64,000 nt of DNA, taken from the NCBI GenBank assembly GCA_052148435.1, contig JBKQIF010000058.1, positions 12,244 through 76,243 on the forward strand, read 5' to 3'. The first letter of the stretch is position 1, and every line of letters starts with the position of its first letter. The stretch comes from JBEKYD01 sp052148435 (GTDB taxonomy: Bacteria > Acidobacteriota > Terriglobia > Bryobacterales > Bryobacteraceae). Positions 59,177 through 64,000 of this stretch are shown piece after piece. Position numbers and translations under genes: made by a program. Under the pieces are notes generated by a model that searched no databases, had not been told where the DNA came from, and saw only the letters and a list, made by a program, of their open reading frames with translations.

Positions 59177-61903
59177 TCATTTGACCGCGTTCCCGTCCGC
59201 ATCGATCAAATGCATTTCCCCTATATTCAGCTCGCGTATGCCGCTTTCCACCTTCGCCCGGTCGCCGACGACGATCCAGATCAGGTTGTCCGGGTGAAGC
59301 ACCGATCTTGCGGCATCTTGAATATCGGCAGTGCGCAGGTTCCTTACTTTCGCGGCATAGGTGTCGAAGTAGTCGTCCGGATATCCGAACTCCACCATTT
59401 CCTGAACCGCCGATACGACTGAGCGCAGGGACTCGCGCGAGCCCGGAAGGCTCATAGTTCGATTCGACACCGCGGCCTGCAATTCCGTATCGGTGACGGG
59501 CTTTGCCGCGGCGAACGCGTGCAGTTCCTTGTTCATCTCAGCTAGCGATTCGTTCGTCTTGTCGGTCTGAACCGGGGCAAACGCCAAGAAAAGTTGCTGA
59601 CCCTTCGCTTTCCAGAACTCGCTGAACGCGCCATAGGACCAGTGCTTGTCTTCGCGAAGATTCATGTTCAGCCGGGAGCTAAAGTTGCCACCGAGCATAT
59701 CATTCATCACATCAGTCGCGATCTCCCGTGGACTGTTTTTCGGCAGCGCCGGCTCACCTGCGATCACAACAGATTGCAGGGCGCCTGGACGGTCGATCAG
59801 ATAGACGGCCGGTTTTGGCGGCAGACCGACTTTAGAGAGATTCTTCTTCGGCATATCGCCTTGACGCCAGCCGGCAAAGAGCCTTTCCAGCTTCGGCTGA
59901 ATCTCGCTCAGTGTTGTATCGCCGGCGACAACCAGTGTCGCCGCGTTCGGCTTGATCCAGGTACCGTGGAACTTAATCAGGTCCTCTCGTACGATCCGCC
60001 CCACACTGGCCGAAGTTCCGGAACCGGTCAGTGGATTGCCGTAAGCGTGATCTTTGCCATATACGAGCGCCGGCAACACCCGCAACGCTATGGGAACCGG
60101 CTGCACCTTTTCCTGTTCGATTCTCGCCAGGAGCAGTTTCTTCTCACGCTGAAAATCGGCGTCCGGAAAAGACGGATTCAGAATGACGTCGGCGAAAAGG
60201 GCCAGCGAATCGTCCAGCTTCGGTTTGAGGGCTGAAAGAAATATGGTGGACGCGTCAAGGTCCGATCCCGCTTGAAGCTGCGCTCCGAGCCGCTGTAAAT
60301 CGTCGCTGATCTGCAGCGCGTCGCGAGTTCGCGTGCCGTCTGTCAGCAGGGTCATCGTCAATGACGCGGCCCCCGGGCTGCCGAACTGGTCGGCGGCGTA
60401 TCCGGCATCGAGCAACATCGTTGCGTCCACAATTGGAGTATCGTGCCGTTCCGCCACCACGATCTTCAGTCCATTCGAAAGGGTCGCCCGCTGCAGTGTT
60501 GGCAGCTTACCTTCAGCCGCTGCCGGGACCTCGGGCAATTTCGAGCGATCTATTGGGCTTGCGGCGTTTGTAAAGGTGGGAAAGGGAATTACCTCCAGCA
60601 CGAAATCCCCGTCCGACAGCCACTGCTTCGCGGCGGCTTGCACCTGCGCCGCAGTCGCACTCTGTTTGAAACGCATCCAGTTCCTGTACGCCGAGGGATC
60701 ACCCATAAAAACCTGCCCTTGCGCCAGCACATCGGACTTGCCCCCGAAACCTCCGACGCGATCCAGCCCGCGAACGAATCCGGCCATTGAGGTTGTCTTC
60801 GCTCGTTCCAGTTCGTCGGCAGTCGGGCCGGCGGCGATCAGACGCGCCACTTCTTCCTTGATTGCGCTCTCCGGCTTTGTCAGATCCTGTCCGGGTTTCA
60901 GGGTTGCCGTGATCGTGAACTGCCCGGCGATTTCATTGCTATTATCGGTTGCCGTGACAGAGGTCGCGATCTGTTCGTCGTAAACCAGGCGCTTGTATAG
61001 TCTGGAATCCTTGCCGTCGCTCAGGCAGGTGGCAGCAAGATCCAGATAAGCTTGGTCTGGGGTTCCACGCTGAGGAACGTTCCAGACCTTGTAGATTCTG
61101 GGCTGCGGGACGCGGTCTTCCACCCTCTCCCGGTGACTGCCAGTCATCTTCGCAATCCACGCTTCCTGATGAGCGACCGGTGGACCAGGGGGAATGTCCC
61201 CAAAATATTTCTCTACCTTCGCCCGCGCCGTCTCCGGATCGATATCGCCAGCGATGACCAACGTGGCATTGGACGGACCGTAGTATGTTCGGAACCACTC
61301 CTTCACGTCGTCGAGCGAGGCAGCATTCAGGTCGTCCATCGATCCTATGACACTCCACGAATAAGGATGGCGCGCGGGGTACGTCGCATCCACGATGAGT
61401 TGCCTGACGACACCATAGGGTTGGTTTTCGCCCAGGCGCTTCTCGTTCTGTACCACGCCGCGCTGCGTCTCCAGCGTTTTCACGTCGAAGGAACCGAGCA
61501 GATGTCCCATCCGGTCCGATTCCAGAAAAAGGGTGTAATCAAGCGCGGATGTGGGGACGGTCTCGAAGTAATTTGTCCGGTCGTTGCTTGTGGTACCGTT
61601 CAGGTCGGTTGCGCCGATCTTTTCAAAAGCATTGATGTAGTTCGTTTTGACATTCTCGCTTCCACCGAACATCAAATGTTCGAAGAGATGCGCGAAACCG
61701 GTCTTGCCGGGCTGTTCGTTCTTCGATCCCACGTGGTACCAGATATTCACCGCGACAATTGGCGCCTTGTGATCCTCGTGAACGATAAGCGTGAGTCCGT
61801 TTTGCAAAACGAACTTCTTGTATGGAATGTCAAGGTTAAGGTCCTGGGCTGAAGCCGCGAACCCGAAAGAAAACACGGCAAGCAGTGCGAGCGGCAGTTT
61901 CAT
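59177..61903 (-). CDS. two-domain M16 zinc metalloprotease
   Basis: A 908-residue exported protease from ATG 61903 (signal peptide MKLPLALLAVFSFGFAASAQ). The N-terminal M16 domain carries the inverted zinc motif HLFEH (His72, Glu75, His76) with the distal ligand near Glu154 in TQRGVVQNEKR. The second half (from about 475, LPTLQRATLSNGLKIVVAER) is a second M16 unit lacking the zinc motif, as in processing-peptidase-like pairs fused in one chain. It probably degrades or processes peptides in the periplasm. It is monocistronic. Confidence 0.93.
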   Translation of the reverse strand: MKLPLALLAVFSFGFAASAQDLNLDIPYKKFVLQNGLTLIVHEDHKAPIVAVNIWYHVGSKNEQPGKTGFAHLFEHLMFGGSENVKTNYINAFEKIGATDLNGTTSNDRTNYFETVPTSALDYTLFLESDRMGHLLGSFDVKTLETQRGVVQNEKRLGENQPYGVVRQLIVDATYPARHPYSWSVIGSMDDLNAASLDDVKEWFRTYYGPSNATLVIAGDIDPETARAKVEKYFGDIPPGPPVAHQEAWIAKMTGSHRERVEDRVPQPRIYKVWNVPQRGTPDQAYLDLAATCLSDGKDSRLYKRLVYDEQIATSVTATDNSNEIAGQFTITATLKPGQDLTKPESAIKEEVARLIAAGPTADELERAKTTSMAGFVRGLDRVGGFGGKSDVLAQGQVFMGDPSAYRNWMRFKQSATAAQVQAAAKQWLSDGDFVLEVIPFPTFTNAASPIDRSKLPEVPAAAEGKLPTLQRATLSNGLKIVVAERHDTPIVDATMLLDAGYAADQFGSPGAASLTMTLLTDGTRTRDALQISDDLQRLGAQLQAGSDLDASTIFLSALKPKLDDSLALFADVILNPSFPDADFQREKKLLLARIEQEKVQPVPIALRVLPALVYGKDHAYGNPLTGSGTSASVGRIVREDLIKFHGTWIKPNAATLVVAGDTTLSEIQPKLERLFAGWRQGDMPKKNLSKVGLPPKPAVYLIDRPGALQSVVIAGEPALPKNSPREIATDVMNDMLGGNFSSRLNMNLREDKHWSYGAFSEFWKAKGQQLFLAFAPVQTDKTNESLAEMNKELHAFAAAKPVTDTELQAAVSNRTMSLPGSRESLRSVVSAVQEMVEFGYPDDYFDTYAAKVRNLRTADIQDAARSVLHPDNLIWIVVGDRAKVESGIRELNIGEMHLIDADGNAVK

Positions 61904-62446
61904 TTCTTTGCCTTTCGTCGGACGTTTGAGACTAGCACAATGGCGGGGTCGGCCGATTGGCCCCAAATGGCGTTGGGGCGTACTGGACTGTGTGTCGGAT
62001 CAGTGGTACTCGAAAAACGGCTCACGCCTGAAACTGCAGGTGAGGTCTGTGGACAGCGTTAAGAGTAAATATCGGTAGTGGGCCGCAGTCGCTGGATCGA
62101 GTCGAGGTCCCAATCATCGGATGCGGAGGTCTTCGTGGGAATGGGCGGACATTCACTTTCAGCCTCAGCCGTTTTTTGGCAACCGGTCAGTTCCAAATTG
62201 CTCCGTGTTCAGGTCGTTAGTGCGTCGGTTCCGGTTCTAGCAGCACGAGACGTCGATGGGCGCAACCGGCTGGACGGTGTGCTTTACCCAAAGCCCGTCT
62301 GAATTAAGCCGCTTGCGTGGCGGACAGGTGCGGCCGAAGTTTCAAAGCGGTAACATCGAGAGGCACTCTGGGTTACACTAGAGCCGCGTACCAGGGAGGC
62401 CTTTCGTCAGCCATGCAGAGGCTAGTCTCGGAGGGACTGAATCGCT
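61904..62446. other. 543-bp intergenic region before the oxidoreductase gene
   Basis: No convincing gene was found. A plus-strand frame at 62078-62302 has no recognisable protein features. TTACACT near 62373 may be a -10 element for the downstream gene, whose Shine-Dalgarno is GGAGGGAC at about 62430-62437. Confidence 0.5.
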
Positions 62447-63835
62447 ATGAACTCTTCACAAGGTTCGGCCAGCCGTCGTGAATTCATCAAGACCAGCGGT
62501 AAATCGGCTGCATTTTCGGCTTTGGCCACCGTTGCGATTCCCCCCGTCCACGCAACGGGCAGCGACCTAATCCAGATAGCGCTTATCGGCTGTGGGGGGC
62601 GCGGCGGCGGCGCAGCGGCAAACGCACTATCCGTCAAGCGCGGTCCCGTCAAGCTCGTCGCCATGGCGGACCTGTTCCCGGAACGCCTTGCGAGCGACCT
62701 GAATAAGTTAAAGCAGAATTTCCCGAGTCAGGTCGACGTGCCGCCGGATCGCCAGTTTCTCGGCTTCGACGCCTATCAGAAGGCGATGGATTGTTTGAAG
62801 CCGGGCGATATCGCCATTTTCGCAACGCCTCCGGCGTTTCGCTGGGTGCACTTCACCTACGCTATCCAGAAGGGCTTGAATGTCTTTATGGAAAAACCCC
62901 TCACCGCCGACGGCCCAACGAGCAAGCGCATGTTCGCGCTCGCCCAGGAGGCCTCAGCCAAGAACCTCAAGGTGGGGGTAGGGCTCATGTCGCGTCACAG
63001 CCGGGCGCTCCAGGAACTGGCTGACCGTGTCCATAACGGGGAGATCGGCGAGATCGTTCTGCAGCGTGGTTACCGCATGCATGGCCCCGGCGGATATTTC
63101 CTCTCCTTGCCGAAACCACCTGGTATCACTGACCTGCTCTACCAAGTGAAGCGCTTCCACAGCTTCATCTGGGCGAGCGGAGGCTGTTACAACGACTTTT
63201 ATATCCACCTCGTCGATCATCTGGGATGGATGAAGAACGAATGGCCGGTAAAGGCGCAGGCGTTGGGCGGCCGGCATTACAAGGTCAGTCCCGAAGGAGT
63301 TGCCTACGTGGATCAGAATTTTGATGTCTATTCGGTGGAATACACGTATTCGGATGGCACCAAGTTCTTCTTTGACGGGCGCTGTATGAACGGATGCGAG
63401 GAGATCTACACGAGCTGCCTGCACGGGACCAAGGGCTTGGGGATCGCTTCTAAGAGCGGCGATTGCGGGCTGCCATCAAGCCTATATAAGACTCACACGG
63501 CGACCCCGGCAGACCTGATTTGGGAATCCAAGGTGAGCCCGGACGAGAAGGATCCCTATCAAAACGAGTGGAACGATTTGGTGGACGCCATTCGAAACGA
63601 CAAGCCTTACAATGAGGTCAAACGCGGCGTGGAGGCGAGCCTGGTCGCGAGCATGGGCCGCATGGCCGCCAACACTGGCCGGGAAGTTACGTTTGACCAG
63701 ATGCTCCAATGCGAGCACGAAATGGCGCCGGGCATAGCAGAGTTCAAAATGGATTCCCCGGCCCCGCTACTTGCTGACGCCAACGGCAGATATCCTGTGC
63801 CGCAGCCTGGCATCGTAACCAAGAGGGAGTATTGA
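62447..63835 (+). CDS. Gfo/Idh/MocA-family oxidoreductase, Tat-exported
   Basis: A 462-residue NAD(P)-dependent oxidoreductase. A twin-arginine signal SRREFIKTSGKSAAFSAL lies at 9-26. The Rossmann fold begins IQIALIGCGGRGGGAAANAL at about 42, and the conserved EKP motif is in GLNVFMEKPLTADG. The active-site region includes GGCYNDFYIHLVDHLGWM. Such exported members act on sugars or sugar derivatives and fit the glycan-degrading genes nearby. It is full length, unlike the related fragment at 54093. The stop at 63833-63835 is near the window end. Confidence 0.92.
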   Translation: MNSSQGSASRREFIKTSGKSAAFSALATVAIPPVHATGSDLIQIALIGCGGRGGGAAANALSVKRGPVKLVAMADLFPERLASDLNKLKQNFPSQVDVPPDRQFLGFDAYQKAMDCLKPGDIAIFATPPAFRWVHFTYAIQKGLNVFMEKPLTADGPTSKRMFALAQEASAKNLKVGVGLMSRHSRALQELADRVHNGEIGEIVLQRGYRMHGPGGYFLSLPKPPGITDLLYQVKRFHSFIWASGGCYNDFYIHLVDHLGWMKNEWPVKAQALGGRHYKVSPEGVAYVDQNFDVYSVEYTYSDGTKFFFDGRCMNGCEEIYTSCLHGTKGLGIASKSGDCGLPSSLYKTHTATPADLIWESKVSPDEKDPYQNEWNDLVDAIRNDKPYNEVKRGVEASLVASMGRMAANTGREVTFDQMLQCEHEMAPGIAEFKMDSPAPLLADANGRYPVPQPGIVTKREY

Positions 63836-64000
63836 CGAGCTGGCGCTGCAATAAGTCGCCGGCCGGCACCAGCAAACTCGTAGAGTGCGATCGCCGCCTG
63901 TTCTGCTGTCGCTTGCTCTTTTCATAATGTGGGGCATTCCAGAACGGAACTTGACCGGGATCGATCCAACCAACTATTGAGCCTCGCGGATTTGAGTGAC
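63836..64000. other. right-edge region without a recognised gene
   Basis: 165 bases after the oxidoreductase gene; no start, fragment or signal could be supported before the window ends. Confidence 0.4.

Noticed and set aside
62078..62302. A 74-codon frame upstream of the last oxidoreductase gene
   Set aside because: No ribosome-binding site, no recognised motif, and unremarkable codon pattern.

Overview
The window is about 64 kb of high-GC DNA and looks like chromosome of an Acidobacteriota member of the Solibacter/Bryobacter type (Bryobacterales). The best evidence is a protein ending in the Solibacter-type C-terminal domain (TIGR03437) after a BACON-like region. Supporting signs are SBBP-type and RHS-type gene fragments, many REP-like palindromes, Tat-exported oxidoreductases and glycoside hydrolases, and a PQQ enzyme with an internal cytochrome c domain. 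The lineage is inferred from gene families. No rRNA or tRNA gene was seen.

Layout. 1-1.1 kb: the 5' part of an FHA-TM-lytic transglycosylase gene running off the left edge. 1.2-5.4 kb: a nucleotidyltransferase-like protein, a GH20 hexosaminidase and an MFS transporter. 5.4-9.2 kb: a tight five-gene leftward operon (ECF sigma factor, zinc-finger anti-sigma factor, B-box/TM protein, DUF5668 protein, DUF4097 protein). 9.2-13.7 kb: core genes (flippase-like membrane protein, nrdR, rpoD, lepB, DUF2905 protein). 13.7-21.5 kb: xylulokinase, the TIGR03437 protein, and a leftward unit of a secretin with a C-terminal cohesin-like domain followed by two pseudopilins. 21.6-24.7 kb: smpB, then an accessory stretch with gene remnants, two small overlapping genes, an RHS fragment, an HU-like gene overlapping an HU-TIR fusion gene, and an NTF2-like exported protein. 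24.9-29.7 kb: a CocE-type hydrolase and a hybrid histidine kinase.

29.7-31.5 kb is a small island between 56-bp direct repeats made from the 3' end of a peroxiredoxin gene. It carries an orphan gene and a DUF2335 gene broken by an in-frame TAA. 31.4-40.5 kb is housekeeping: peroxiredoxin, pheST, a NarL-type regulator, an Rrf2 regulator divergent from metY, and malate synthase. 40.8-44.6 kb has an HTH/SEC-C protein, a parDE module whose toxin is cut by an inverted partial copy of comM, comM itself, and an SBBP remnant. 44.6-57.3 kb holds a methyltransferase, an FG-GAP protein, the PQQ/cytochrome c dehydrogenase and a glycan-degradation group (six-hairpin protein, GH95 fucosidase, GH-like DUF6067 protein) with a broken Gfo/Idh/MocA gene. 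57.6-64 kb has a thymidylate-synthase-like gene, a frameshifted orphan, a two-domain M16 protease and an intact Gfo/Idh/MocA oxidoreductase.

The strongest leads for new biology are the overlapping HU-like and HU-TIR genes, REP palindromes translated inside two pseudopilin leader peptides, the FHA-transglycosylase fusion, the mini-island with its nonsense-interrupted DUF2335 gene, and the inverted comM copy that truncates parE. All functions are predictions from reading the sequence; no database search was run.
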